Origin: Bifidobacteriaceae bacterium
Lineage (GTDB): Bacteria; Actinomycetota; Actinomycetes; Actinomycetales; WQXJ01
Direction of reading: 5' to 3'
NCBI GenBank assembly: GCA_031281585.1
Contig: JAITFE010000066.1
Location: 1 to 35,398, forward strand
DNA: 35,398 nucleotides
Shown: positions 16,252 through 24,635 of the stretch, piece by piece
Numbering within the stretch: position 1 is the first letter of the stretch
Layout: every line of letters begins with the position of its first letter
The notes under the pieces: model-generated
The model's input: the letters and a program-made list of their open reading frames with translations, nothing else
Databases searched by the model: none
Told to the model about the DNA's origin: nothing
Program-made: the position numbers and the translations under genes

Positions 16252-18327
16252 ATGTTGACTAGCATTCTCGCTCTCGCTCCGGCGGCGCCGGTGGATCCGG
16301 CCGCGACCGAAGCGACCGCGCAGGGCCTGGTCGGCCTGCTGCACCGCCTGGTGACGGCGCCGACCACTCTGGAGCTGTTGTGGTTCGCGCTTATCGCCGT
16401 CCTTTGGACCGGCTATCTGGTGTTGGAGGGCTTTGACTTCGGCGTCGGCATGTTGCTGCCGATCGTCGGCAAGACGGACCGCGAACGCCGGACCATGCTC
16501 TCGACCATCGGGCCGCTCTGGGACGGCAACGAGGTCTGGGTGCTGACCGCTGGCGGCGCCACGTTCGCCGCCTTCCCGGAGTGGTACGCCACACTGTTCA
16601 GCGCGGCTTATCTGCCGCTGTTCCTGATCCTGGTCGGCCTGATCATCCGGGCCGTGGCTTTCGAGTACCGGGGCAAGATCAACGGCGACGGCTGGCGCAA
16701 GCTGTGGGATTGGTGCATCATTCTGGGCTCTTGGCTTCCGTCGATCCTGTGGGGCGTCGCTTTTGCGAACCTGGTGGCGGGCGTCAAAGCGGCCGTCGAC
16801 CCGACCCAGCTTGGTCCGTCGAAGATCGTCTACAACGGCGGCTTCTTCGACCTGGTGATCGCGCACCAAGGGTTCTTGCTCCTGGGCGGTCTGACCACGG
16901 CGGCCTTGTTCTTGGCCCACGGCGCCATCTTCTTGTCGCTCAAGACCGACGGCGAGGTCCGCTACCAGTCCGAGTCGTTGGCCCCGAAGCTGTCGATCGC
17001 CGCCACGGTGATCGCGGCGGTCTGGGTTGTCTGGCTGGGCCTGAAGTTCGCGGGCGGCAACCACCCGACCGTGTTGGTCTGGATCGCCATCGCCATCGCG
17101 GCCGTGGCCCTGATCGCGGTGGTCCTCACCTCGTTGGGCGGCAAGTTCGGCTTGGCCTTCACGTCCATGACCGTGGCCTTGCTCGCGGCGGTTGTGACGA
17201 TCTTCGCGGCGCTGTTCCCGAACGTCATCAACGGTTCCAACGTGGCGCTGAAGGGCGACGCGATCGCGGATCCGATTGTCGGCTGGATTGTGCTTGGAGA
17301 AGACTCCGAGGGCAACCCGCCAGACGTGCACGATGTCGTGGCGGCCACCTTCGCCGCTGTGGAGGCGACGCCGGGGCCTGACCTCCAGGCTGACCCGACC
17401 GCGTACACCAGCGACACGCTGACCCCGTTGATCTTGTCCGACACCCTGGAAGGGAAGTTCCCGGCCGCCGGCCTGATCCCCCAGGAAGACGTGAAGATGG
17501 TCGTTGCGAAGACGTTTGAGCGGGTGGGGGCGGCCCTAGAGACCGGCGCCATCACCTACGCGGACGTGCAGGGCGAACCGACAGAGGCGGCCGTCGCGTT
17601 GACGGCGGCGATCCTGGCGGACGTGCCCGCGATCGCGGACGGCTCGTCTGACGTGGCCGCCGGGGTCATCCCCGCCGGCGACGTCATCACGGCTGTCAAG
17701 ATCACGTTGGCGCGCAACGACCTGCCGGCGGACGACGCCACGGTTGGCGTTGTCGTCGCCGACATCGTCGCTGGCGGCGCCACGATTGCCGGGCTCCCCG
17801 CCGAGACGGTGGTGGCAGAGGTTCAAAAGACGGTGCAGGCCGCCATCGACGCTTTGCCCGCCAGTGTTCAGGGCGTCCTGGGCAAAGTGGTCGAGGTCCT
17901 CCAGGCCGTCACCGACGATCCGGCCACGCCGAGGTTCGCGGCGGGCATGGATCTGACCGAGATCGCCAACGGCAAGGTTTGGGACAACGACCTCGGTCTG
18001 GCCAACCTGAATGACCGGGTCGACAACGCGAACGGGGCGCTTAGCGCGCTCCACGCTCTGGGCCTGGTCACGGACGCCGATGGCGCCGTGATCCCGCAGG
18101 ATCAGTTCAAGCCGCTGGAGAAGTTCGAGAATGGCGCGGTCATCACCGGCCAGCCGATCCACGCGGCGGCTTCCAGCGAGAAGACACTGCAGCTGATGAC
18201 AATTGTGGCCGTCTGCTTGGTGCCGATCGTGTTGGCCTACCAGGCCTGGTCGATCTGGGTCTTCCGGCGCCGCATCAGCGCGGACCGGATCCCGGCCGAG
18301 TCGGGGCTGGCCCCGGCCAAGGGCTAA
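16252..18327 (+). CDS. cydB: Cytochrome bd ubiquinol oxidase subunit II with a 305-residue loop insert
   Basis: A 691-residue protein; CydB is usually 340-380. The family core is intact: LWFALIAVLWTGYLVLEGFD, PLWDGNEVWVLTAGGA, LFPNV at 321-325 and, after the insert, the final helix LMTIVAVCLVPIVLAYQAWS with FRRR. The extra part, about residues 330-635, replaces the short loop before the last helix, predicted to face outside. It is Ala/Val/Asp-rich, without Cys, and carries at least three degenerate repeats of the form G(L/V)(I/-)P-x2-(D/E)-(V/T)-V-x2-V-x2-T. The N-terminus also has about 38 extra residues before the first helix, starting from an ATG with AAGGAG 8 bases upstream. The reading frame is continuous and ends just before a strong terminator. 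The insert is not a domain I recognise. Confidence 0.93.
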   Translation: MLTSILALAPAAPVDPAATEATAQGLVGLLHRLVTAPTTLELLWFALIAVLWTGYLVLEGFDFGVGMLLPIVGKTDRERRTMLSTIGPLWDGNEVWVLTAGGATFAAFPEWYATLFSAAYLPLFLILVGLIIRAVAFEYRGKINGDGWRKLWDWCIILGSWLPSILWGVAFANLVAGVKAAVDPTQLGPSKIVYNGGFFDLVIAHQGFLLLGGLTTAALFLAHGAIFLSLKTDGEVRYQSESLAPKLSIAATVIAAVWVVWLGLKFAGGNHPTVLVWIAIAIAAVALIAVVLTSLGGKFGLAFTSMTVALLAAVVTIFAALFPNVINGSNVALKGDAIADPIVGWIVLGEDSEGNPPDVHDVVAATFAAVEATPGPDLQADPTAYTSDTLTPLILSDTLEGKFPAAGLIPQEDVKMVVAKTFERVGAALETGAITYADVQGEPTEAAVALTAAILADVPAIADGSSDVAAGVIPAGDVITAVKITLARNDLPADDATVGVVVADIVAGGATIAGLPAETVVAEVQKTVQAAIDALPASVQGVLGKVVEVLQAVTDDPATPRFAAGMDLTEIANGKVWDNDLGLANLNDRVDNANGALSALHALGLVTDADGAVIPQDQFKPLEKFENGAVITGQPIHAAASSEKTLQLMTIVAVCLVPIVLAYQAWSIWVFRRRISADRIPAESGLAPAKG

Positions 18328-18358
18328 GGCAATGAGTAGAGGCTGAGCCTCAAAGAGA

Positions 18359-18395
18359 AGCGGCCCCGGTGCTCCAGCACCGGGGCCGCTTTTTC
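18359..18395 (+). terminator. Rho-independent terminator after cydAB
   Basis: GCGGCCCCGGTGC (18360-18372) pairs with GCACCGGGGCCGC (18377-18389) across a TCCA loop. TTTTT follows at 18390-18394. It lies 32 bases after the cydB stop and separates cydAB from the haem operon. Confidence 0.93.
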
Positions 18396-18465
18396 GCGCC
18401 AAAATGGGGATGGGGCCGAATTAGGCAACATGTGAGTGTCCAAATAGTGGACCGAGGTTGGGGGG

Positions 18466-18494
18466 TAAGGCTAGCCTAAGTTAGGCTTGCCTAA
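18466..18494 (+). promoter_or_regulatory. Tandem DtxR/IdeR-type iron boxes upstream of hmuT
   Basis: Two 14-base inverted repeats, TAAGGCTAGCCTAA (18466-18479) and TTAGGCTTGCCTAA (18481-18494), lie one base apart and match the TTAGG-CCTAA arms of DtxR/IdeR operators. A further TTAGGC half-site is at 18420-18425. A possible -10 (TAGCCT, 18472-18477) lies inside the first box, with TGGACC (18448-18453) as -35. Iron-loaded repressor would therefore block the start of the haem operon directly. Confidence 0.85.
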
Positions 18495-18573
18495 CGGGAG
18501 CGAGGGCTGGCCGCCAGCTGGCCGGCCACACGGGCTCGCTCCCGCCTCGACAGACACCACGAAAGGACGGCCG

Positions 18574-19677
18574 TTGACGGTGCGCAGGCGGTTTGGGAAC
18601 GCGGCCGGCCGCCGCCTCAGCGGATTGGGGCTGGTGCTCTTGTTGGCGGCCATGACGGGCTGCGCGCAGGTCGCCAGCGGCGCCGGCGGCAGTGCCGCGA
18701 GCTTTGACCCAGCCCGCGTGCTGGAGAACCCCAAGGAGTATGTGGGGCCCTCGACCGCCACTGTCGCCGAATCCGCGATCGAGCCGATCAGCGAGCATAC
18801 CGCGCCCGCCCTGCCGGCCGAGGTCACCGACGTTCAGGGCACCCAGGTGCGAGTTACCGACGTCAGCCGGATTCTGGCGTTGGACATCTACGGCACCACC
18901 AGCCGGATCGTGTTCTCCCTGGGTTTGGGCGACAACGTGGTGGGACGGGACACCTCCTCCGCATTCGCCGAGATCAAGGATCGGCCCCGCGTGACGCCCT
19001 CCGGGAACACTCTCAGCGCCGAGGCGATTCTGGAGTTGGCCCCCTCCGTCATCATCACGGACACATCCCTTGGGCCGTGGGACGTGCTGCTCCAGATGAG
19101 AGAGGCCGGCATCCCCGTGGTGGTGGTCGACTCGCACCGGTCGTTGGAGACCACGGCCGAACTGATCAACCAAGTCGCCGCCGCGCTGGGCTTGGCGGAG
19201 CAGGGAGAGCAATTGGCCGAAAGGACCTGGCAGCGGGTGGCCGCGGCGGAGCGGACCATTGCCGAAGCGGTCCCCGCAGCCGATCAGGACAGGCTCCGAA
19301 TCGCCTTTCTCTACCTGCGCGGCAACGCGGGCGTGTACTACCTGTTCGGGCAAGGGTCGGGAACGGATTCGCTGATCACAGCCTTGGGCGGAATCGACGT
19401 GGCGACGGAGGTCGGCTGGGAGGGCATGCAGCCCGTGACCGACGAGGGCTTGGTGGCCATGAACCCCGACCTGATCCTGGTGATGACTCGCGGTCTGGAG
19501 TCTGTCGGCGGAGTCGACGGTCTGTTGGACAAGCTGCCGGCGGTCGCCGCCACCCCGGCGGGCGAGAACCGCCGCATAGTCGACATGGACGACACCCAAA
19601 TCCTGGCCTTCGGCCCTAACAGCCCGGAGGTGCTCTACGCCCTGGCCGCCGCTATCTACGCCCCGGATCAGACTTGA
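18574..19677 (+). CDS. hmuT: Haemin ABC transporter substrate-binding lipoprotein
   Basis: A 367-residue TroA/PeriBP_2-type binding protein for haemin. It has a basic N-terminus, a hydrophobic stretch and a lipobox-like AAMTGC with C30 as the lipidation site. The fold signatures are DVSRILALDIYGTTSRIV, GLGDNVVGRDTSSAF, LELAPSVIITD and IPVVVVDSHRSLETT. It would capture haem at the membrane surface and pass it to HmuUV. TTG 18574 is chosen because AAAGGA lies 6 bases before it. The longer open frame starts inside the iron box and is unlikely. The stop overlaps the hmuU ATG (TGATG). The match to HmuT rather than a vitamin B12 or siderophore binder rests largely on the HtaA-family genes downstream. 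Confidence 0.87.
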   Translation: MTVRRRFGNAAGRRLSGLGLVLLLAAMTGCAQVASGAGGSAASFDPARVLENPKEYVGPSTATVAESAIEPISEHTAPALPAEVTDVQGTQVRVTDVSRILALDIYGTTSRIVFSLGLGDNVVGRDTSSAFAEIKDRPRVTPSGNTLSAEAILELAPSVIITDTSLGPWDVLLQMREAGIPVVVVDSHRSLETTAELINQVAAALGLAEQGEQLAERTWQRVAAAERTIAEAVPAADQDRLRIAFLYLRGNAGVYYLFGQGSGTDSLITALGGIDVATEVGWEGMQPVTDEGLVAMNPDLILVMTRGLESVGGVDGLLDKLPAVAATPAGENRRIVDMDDTQILAFGPNSPEVLYALAAAIYAPDQT

Positions 19678-20801
19678 TGAGCACCGAAACCCAAGCCACC
19701 TCCCGGGCGATTGAGGCCCGCCCGCCGGAGGTCACGGCAGCCGGGGCGGCGGTCCTGCCGCCGCCCCGGCCAGCCCGTGCCACCGCCCTACTGGTGGCGC
19801 TTGCGATTGCGGCGGTCGCGCTGGCCGTCGTTTCCGCCGGGACCGGGCAGATGCATTTGGCCCCGGGCGAGGTGGCGCACATCTTGGGCGCGAAGTTGGG
19901 ACTGACCATTGGCGCCGAACCGGCCGCCCCCAACGCCGAGGCGGTGCTGATGTCGATCCGCCTGCCGCGCCTGACGCTGGCCGCCCTGGCCGGCGCCGCC
20001 CTGGCCACTGCGGGCGCGCTGATGCAGGGCGTCTTCCGCAACCCGTTGGCGGAGCCGGGAGTGATCGGCGTCAGCTCCGGCGCGGCGGCGGCGGCGTGCG
20101 GCGGGATCGCCTTGGGCGCGGCCGCATTGGGGCCGTGGACCACAGCCGCGCTCGCCTTCGCGGGCGGGTTGGGGACAACCCTGCTGGTCTACGGGCTCAG
20201 CCGCGCCGGCGGACGCACCGAGGTGGTCACACTCGTCCTGACGGGGGTGGCCGTCAACGCGATCGCCGGCGCCGCCATCGCCTTGTTCGTCTTCTTGGCC
20301 GATTCGGCCGCCCGCGAGGAGATCATCTTCTGGCAACTGGGCTCGCTGAACGGCACCCGTTGGCAGTATGTCGTTGTGGCCGCGCCGATCGTGCTGGTCG
20401 CGACACTGGCCGCCATGACCCTGGCCCGACAACTGGATCTCCTCACCCTGGGGGAGCGGTCCGCCCGGCATCTGGGGGTGGACGTGGAGAAACTACGCAT
20501 CGGCGCGATCATTCTGGTCGCGTTGCTGACAGCCGCCGCGGTCGCCTTTTGCGGGATCATCGCCTTTGTCGGCTTGGTGGTGCCCCACCTCGTCAGAATG
20601 GCGATGGGGCCGGGCCACAGGGTGCTCCTGCCCGCCAGCGCCCTGGGCGGCGCGGTGCTGTTGATGGCCGCCGATTTGGTGGCGCGGACCGCCGTCGCCT
20701 ACGCCGATCTGCCGATCGGGATGCTGACCTCGCTTGTCGGCGGCCCGTTCTTCTTCTATTTGCTGCGCCGCACGCGGCGCCAGTGCGGGGGGTGGGGCTA
20801 A
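19677..20801 (+). CDS. hmuU: Haemin ABC transporter permease
   Basis: A 374-residue FecCD-family permease with about ten membrane segments. Family motifs are SIRLPRLTLAALAGAALATA, GALMQGVFRNPLAEPGVIGV, SSGAAAA and the ATPase-contacting IIAFVGLVVPHLVRMAMGPG near the C-terminus. The first 40 residues are a Pro/Ala-rich cytoplasmic lead. It forms the channel for haem together with the HmuV ATPase. ATG 19677 overlaps the hmuT stop by one base and its own TAA overlaps the hmuV ATG, so translation of all three is coupled. Confidence 0.9.
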   Translation: MSTETQATSRAIEARPPEVTAAGAAVLPPPRPARATALLVALAIAAVALAVVSAGTGQMHLAPGEVAHILGAKLGLTIGAEPAAPNAEAVLMSIRLPRLTLAALAGAALATAGALMQGVFRNPLAEPGVIGVSSGAAAAACGGIALGAAALGPWTTAALAFAGGLGTTLLVYGLSRAGGRTEVVTLVLTGVAVNAIAGAAIALFVFLADSAAREEIIFWQLGSLNGTRWQYVVVAAPIVLVATLAAMTLARQLDLLTLGERSARHLGVDVEKLRIGAIILVALLTAAAVAFCGIIAFVGLVVPHLVRMAMGPGHRVLLPASALGGAVLLMAADLVARTAVAYADLPIGMLTSLVGGPFFFYLLRRTRRQCGGWG

Positions 20802-21589
20802 TGGCGGCGTTGCTGGCGGCGCGAGCGGTCGAATACGCGGTGGGCCAGGCGCAGATCCTGAAGGGGATCGACTTAGCCGTCCGGCCGGGGGAGATCCTGG
20901 CGTTGGCGGGGCCGAACGGCGCCGGGAAGTCGACCTTGCTCGCGGTTCTGGCGGGCGACCTGCGGCCGACGCGCGGACAGGTGACGTTGGACGGCCAGCC
21001 GCTGCACGGCATCGGCGTCAAGGAACTGGCCCGAAAGCGGGCGGTGATGCTGCAGGAAGCCCACGTCTCGTTCCCGTTCTCGGTGGCGGACGTGGTCAGG
21101 ATGGGGCGCGCCCCGTGGGGTGGCTCCGATCCGGCGGCGGACGATGCCGCGGTGGCCGCCGCGCTCGCCGCCACCGACACGCTCGGGCTGGCCAGGCGGG
21201 TTTTTCAGACGCTGTCCGGGGGTGAGAAGGCCAGGGTCGCCTTCGCGCGGACCTTGGCCCAAGACTCACAGGTCTTGTTGCTCGACGAGCCGACGGCGGC
21301 CCTGGACATCCGGCACCAGGAATTGGTCATGTCGCTGGCGCGGCGGCAGGCGGACCAGGGCCGGGCGGTGCTCGCCGTGCTGCACGGTTTGACGTTGGCG
21401 GCGGCCTGGGCAGACCGGCTGGCGCTGATCGGCGGGGGCCGACTGGCGGGGATTGGCCCAGTCGTCGAGGTGGCGACCCCCGAGCGGCTGAGCGAGTTGT
21501 ACCAGCATCCGATCCGGGTCGAGTTAGACCCGGCCACCGGCCTGCCGGTGGTGGCGCCGAAGCGGGGGGCTTTGGTATGCGCGGTGTGA
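20801..21589 (+). CDS. hmuV: Haemin ABC transporter ATP-binding protein
   Basis: A 262-residue ATPase of the FecE/BtuD/HmuV type. Walker A is G37-PNGAGKST (37-45), the Q-loop is MLQEAHVSFPFSVADVV, the signature LSGGEKARVAFARTL, Walker B VLLLDEPTAALD, and the switch His is in AVLHGLTLAA. The insertion MGRAPWGGSDPAADDAAV after the Q-loop is typical of haem importers. Start ATG overlaps the hmuU TAA. The gene overlaps the next one by 13 bases. Confidence 0.9.
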   Translation: MAALLAARAVEYAVGQAQILKGIDLAVRPGEILALAGPNGAGKSTLLAVLAGDLRPTRGQVTLDGQPLHGIGVKELARKRAVMLQEAHVSFPFSVADVVRMGRAPWGGSDPAADDAAVAAALAATDTLGLARRVFQTLSGGEKARVAFARTLAQDSQVLLLDEPTAALDIRHQELVMSLARRQADQGRAVLAVLHGLTLAAAWADRLALIGGGRLAGIGPVVEVATPERLSELYQHPIRVELDPATGLPVVAPKRGALVCAV

Positions 21590-23259
21590 TCAGGGTCCGC
21601 GCGGCGAGGCCCGGGTGGAGCGCCAGGCGGCGCGGCCTGGCCGGTGGTGGCGCGCGCGGTGGCGTCGACGCTTTGCGGCCGGGCCGGGCGTCATCCCCGG
21701 ACGCGCCGGAGGGGCGCGGGCCGGGCCGGGCGCGGGTCCGGCGGTTCGCCGCCGCGGCGCTGACGGCCATGGTGCTCGGGGCGGCGGCCCTGCCGGCGGC
21801 GGCGGCCGGGGCCAGCGTGACCGTGGCCGGCGTTGGCGGCGTGGCCCAGGCGAACGCCGACGGCCCCACCACACTGAAGCTGACGGGCTCGGGCTTCCAA
21901 TCGATCCAGGGCGGATTCGGCGGCATCTATGTGCTGTTCGGGTCGGTCTCAGGCAATTGGCGCCCCTCGGCTGGAGGAGTGGGCGGCCGCGATTTCCTGT
22001 ACGTGCCGGACGTCCAGGCGAAGGACAACGCGGGCCGGGAGAAGTTTGTCGCCTTCCCCGGTTCGGAGACGGCCGCCTCCGCGAACGGCGGTGTGATCGC
22101 GGCCGACGGCTCCTGGTCCACCACGATCGAGGTGCCCGGCGCGGTCTTCGAAGTCGAAGACGCCTCCGGCCAAACTCAGCGGGTCGACTGCCGCGAGGTC
22201 CAATGCGGCGTCATCACGATTGGCGCGCACGCGGTGGTCAACGCGAACAACGAGACGTTCACGCCGGTCAGCTTCGGGGGCGCGGCCGCCGGCGGGACGA
22301 CCAGTTCGGCAGACGCCGGGGCGACCGGCGCTGAGGCGGCCGACGCGGCCACGAACGCCAACGCCGCCGCGCCGCCGGCCGCCGCCGGCGTCCCAACCTT
22401 GGGCGTGGACGCGACCACGGCTGTGGCCGGACACGCCTTGGCGTTCACGGCGCGCGGGTTCGCGCCGGGGGAGCAGGTCACAGCCGTGTTGGACGATGGC
22501 GAGGTGTCGGTCGGCCCCTTGACCGCCGGGCAATTCGGCGAGGTCGCCTCCACCATCCCGCTGGCGGCCGACCTGCGGGTGGGCTCCCACACCCTGAAGA
22601 TCACCGGGGCTGCGTCCGGCACCGCCGCCGAGGCCATGTTGACTGTTCGGCGCGACCCGTCGCTGGTCGAGGCCTCCGAACAGGCGGCGGACAACTCCGC
22701 CGAAATCGGCCACGCCCGCACCCTGACCCCCTGGCAGATCGGCATTGTGATCGCAGCGATCGTCTTTGTGCTGGTCCTGGTGGGGTCTTTGGCCGCCGCG
22801 GCGGCCACCAGGCGCTCGCGAGCCAGGCGGTCGCGGCAGTCGCAGGCTGGCTCGTCGGTGAACGAGGCGCGGCTGGCCCATGCCGCCCCGTGGCCTGCGG
22901 CGGCTGGCGGCGAACCCTGGGGGCGCGTGGCACCGGGCTCGGCGTTGGACGAGGCCGGGCCGCCCCACGCTGCCACGGGGATTGCGACGGCCGGCGGCGA
23001 GCCTTGGGGGCGGGTGCCTACCGGATCGGCATCGGGTGAGGCCGGGCCGCCCCAAACCGGAACGGCGCCGGGGCGCCCGCCCGCGCCGCACCGGCCGTCC
23101 TCAATCGGAGACGGGCCGACCGAGCCCCTGCCTGCTCTCGCGGCGGGAACCGGCGAGCCGTTGACGGCGTTTGCCACGGCGGCGGAGGCGTTGCCGCAGT
23201 CGGCACCGCCGGCGCCGGCTTGGGTTGAGGCGGCGCCAGCGGCCGGGGAGGCGCCGTGA
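21577..23259 (+). CDS. Membrane-anchored surface protein of the haem operon, sharing a domain with HtaA2
   Basis: A 560-residue protein. After an unusually long basic N-terminus comes a signal-like hydrophobic stretch (about 57-78, ending PAAAAG). Residues 100-233 form a domain that also occurs in the protein at 24632-26443: both share GFxxxxGGxGxxYVxFG, WRPSAG, an AADGS(W/F)-type turn and ETxTPxxF. A Cys pair, C205/C210, is specific to this copy. Residues 272-357 look like an immunoglobulin-like repeat. A membrane helix at 386-410 is followed by RRSRARRSR, and 150 residues of Pro/Ala-rich cytoplasmic tail contain GGEPWGRV twice. It probably holds or relays haem at the cell surface. The start lies inside hmuV with a G-rich site 7 bases upstream. 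I cannot assign a specific function. Confidence 0.78.
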   Translation: MRGVIRVRAARPGWSARRRGLAGGGARGGVDALRPGRASSPDAPEGRGPGRARVRRFAAAALTAMVLGAAALPAAAAGASVTVAGVGGVAQANADGPTTLKLTGSGFQSIQGGFGGIYVLFGSVSGNWRPSAGGVGGRDFLYVPDVQAKDNAGREKFVAFPGSETAASANGGVIAADGSWSTTIEVPGAVFEVEDASGQTQRVDCREVQCGVITIGAHAVVNANNETFTPVSFGGAAAGGTTSSADAGATGAEAADAATNANAAAPPAAAGVPTLGVDATTAVAGHALAFTARGFAPGEQVTAVLDDGEVSVGPLTAGQFGEVASTIPLAADLRVGSHTLKITGAASGTAAEAMLTVRRDPSLVEASEQAADNSAEIGHARTLTPWQIGIVIAAIVFVLVLVGSLAAAAATRRSRARRSRQSQAGSSVNEARLAHAAPWPAAAGGEPWGRVAPGSALDEAGPPHAATGIATAGGEPWGRVPTGSASGEAGPPQTGTAPGRPPAPHRPSSIGDGPTEPLPALAAGTGEPLTAFATAAEALPQSAPPAPAWVEAAPAAGEAP

Positions 23260-24635
23260 GGGGCTGGAAGGCGGTGGCGCGGGTTGGCCTCGCGCTGGCC
23301 GCGGCCGGGCCGTTGACGGCCTGGTCGGGGCCGCTCCTGTTCGCCGCCGCGCCCTGGGCGGCTTGGGCGGAGGGCGGCGACGGCGACGCGGGGGGCGACA
23401 TCGCGCTCAGCGTCACCATCCCGCAAGGGTCGGCCACCGGTGACCCGGAGCCGCCAGCCGACCGCACAAACCTCGCCAACGCCCAATTGACCTGGGGATT
23501 CAACCTGGAGACGCGGGGCAAGAGCTATTTCGGGGAGTGCAATTTCCTGATGGCCGGCAAGCCCGGCGCGAACGGCGACGCGGGCGCCGCCCGCGAATGG
23601 GGGCCTGGCGCCTGGGGCAAGAACCTCTACCACGCCGAATCCGGCGCCGCCAAAGTGGTGAACGGCTCCGGCGCCCTGGTCCCATTCGAACGCCGCTGCC
23701 TTGACCCGGCGGGGGAACCGGTCAAGTACAACGCCGCCCGCCAGGCCGATTCGACCTACACGGACACCCGGGTGACGTTGACCGGCGGGACCGGTTGGCG
23801 GGACAACCAGACCGGCCAGGCTCGGATCGCCTGGGAGGGCGGGTTCTCGGTGATCTACTACGACGGGTTGACCTACTTCTGGATCGAAGACCCCGTGCTG
23901 ACGGTGGACGCGAACGGCGGGGCCGAACTCAAGGCGACCGCCGGAGGCTACGGCGCGCCGCGCGAAGGCGGCGCCTGGGGCCGGCACCCCGAGACGGAGG
24001 TGGTGCTGGCGACCGCCTCGGCGGCATCGGGCGTGGCCGGCGGCGAAGGCGCGGCTCTGAGCGAAAACGGCCTGACGCTCAAACACGCCTACGCGAACCG
24101 GGCGGTCGGCGTGCCGCCGGGGGCCCCGGCGCAGCGGCTGGGCGGCGACTCGAGCACGCCGGGCGCCTGGCCGCAGTCGTTTGTGGACTTCCAAGGCCTG
24201 ACGGGCCTGCATTCGTACTGGTACTCCTCCGGGGCCGCGATCGACCACCGCAAGCCACCGGACGCCGCCTATGTCAGCTGGGACGCCGCGCGGCCGGTCG
24301 ACTCGCCGACTGAGACCCCGGCAACGCGGCCGGGGGCCGCCAAGGGCTGGACCGGCGGCCAGTCAGCCAAAGCGGCGAACCTGGTGGCGCGGGTGACCGG
24401 CGCGCAGGGCGGGGCGGGCGCGGCCACGGCCGCCGCCAGCCCTTGGGGTCCCCCGCCGGAGCCCGTGGTCATGACGAAAGTCCCCAAAGACTTGGTGCCG
24501 GAGCGGATTCAAGACGCCGGCACCTCGATCGCGGTCGACGCCGCGATTCTCACCCTGCTGGTCTCAGCCTCTTTCGCCTTGATCGCCTGGCGGCGCGGCT
24601 GGTTCCGGCTTCAACCGAAAGGAATTGTCTCATGA
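23256..24635 (+). CDS. HtaA-domain haemin-binding membrane protein
   Basis: A 459-residue protein with a signal peptide (about 1-38, ending AAWAEG) and one HtaA-type domain (about 75-330). The domain shows AQLTWGFN, SYFGECNFLMAG, a second Cys at C148, IAWEGGFSVIYYDGLTYF, DPVLTVDANGGAELKATA and the C-terminal block WPQSFVDFQGLTGLHSYWYSSG. C95 and C148 have counterparts in the next protein and may form a disulfide. A C-terminal helix (426-444) with Arg-rich flank anchors it. HtaA proteins of Corynebacterium bind haemin and pass it to HmuT. The GTG start overlaps the preceding stop (GTGA). Confidence 0.85.
   Translation: MRGWKAVARVGLALAAAGPLTAWSGPLLFAAAPWAAWAEGGDGDAGGDIALSVTIPQGSATGDPEPPADRTNLANAQLTWGFNLETRGKSYFGECNFLMAGKPGANGDAGAAREWGPGAWGKNLYHAESGAAKVVNGSGALVPFERRCLDPAGEPVKYNAARQADSTYTDTRVTLTGGTGWRDNQTGQARIAWEGGFSVIYYDGLTYFWIEDPVLTVDANGGAELKATAGGYGAPREGGAWGRHPETEVVLATASAASGVAGGEGAALSENGLTLKHAYANRAVGVPPGAPAQRLGGDSSTPGAWPQSFVDFQGLTGLHSYWYSSGAAIDHRKPPDAAYVSWDAARPVDSPTETPATRPGAAKGWTGGQSAKAANLVARVTGAQGGAGAATAAASPWGPPPEPVVMTKVPKDLVPERIQDAGTSIAVDAAILTLLVSASFALIAWRRGWFRLQPKGIVS

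Noticed and set aside
17239-18159. CydB insert as a frameshifted or separate gene
   Set aside because: The frame is continuous, codon use matches the flanks, and the family sequence resumes precisely after the insert.
18487-18573. Upstream TTG start for hmuT
   Set aside because: It lies inside the iron box and adds 29 residues before the lipoprotein signal. TTG 18574 has AAAGGA at proper spacing.
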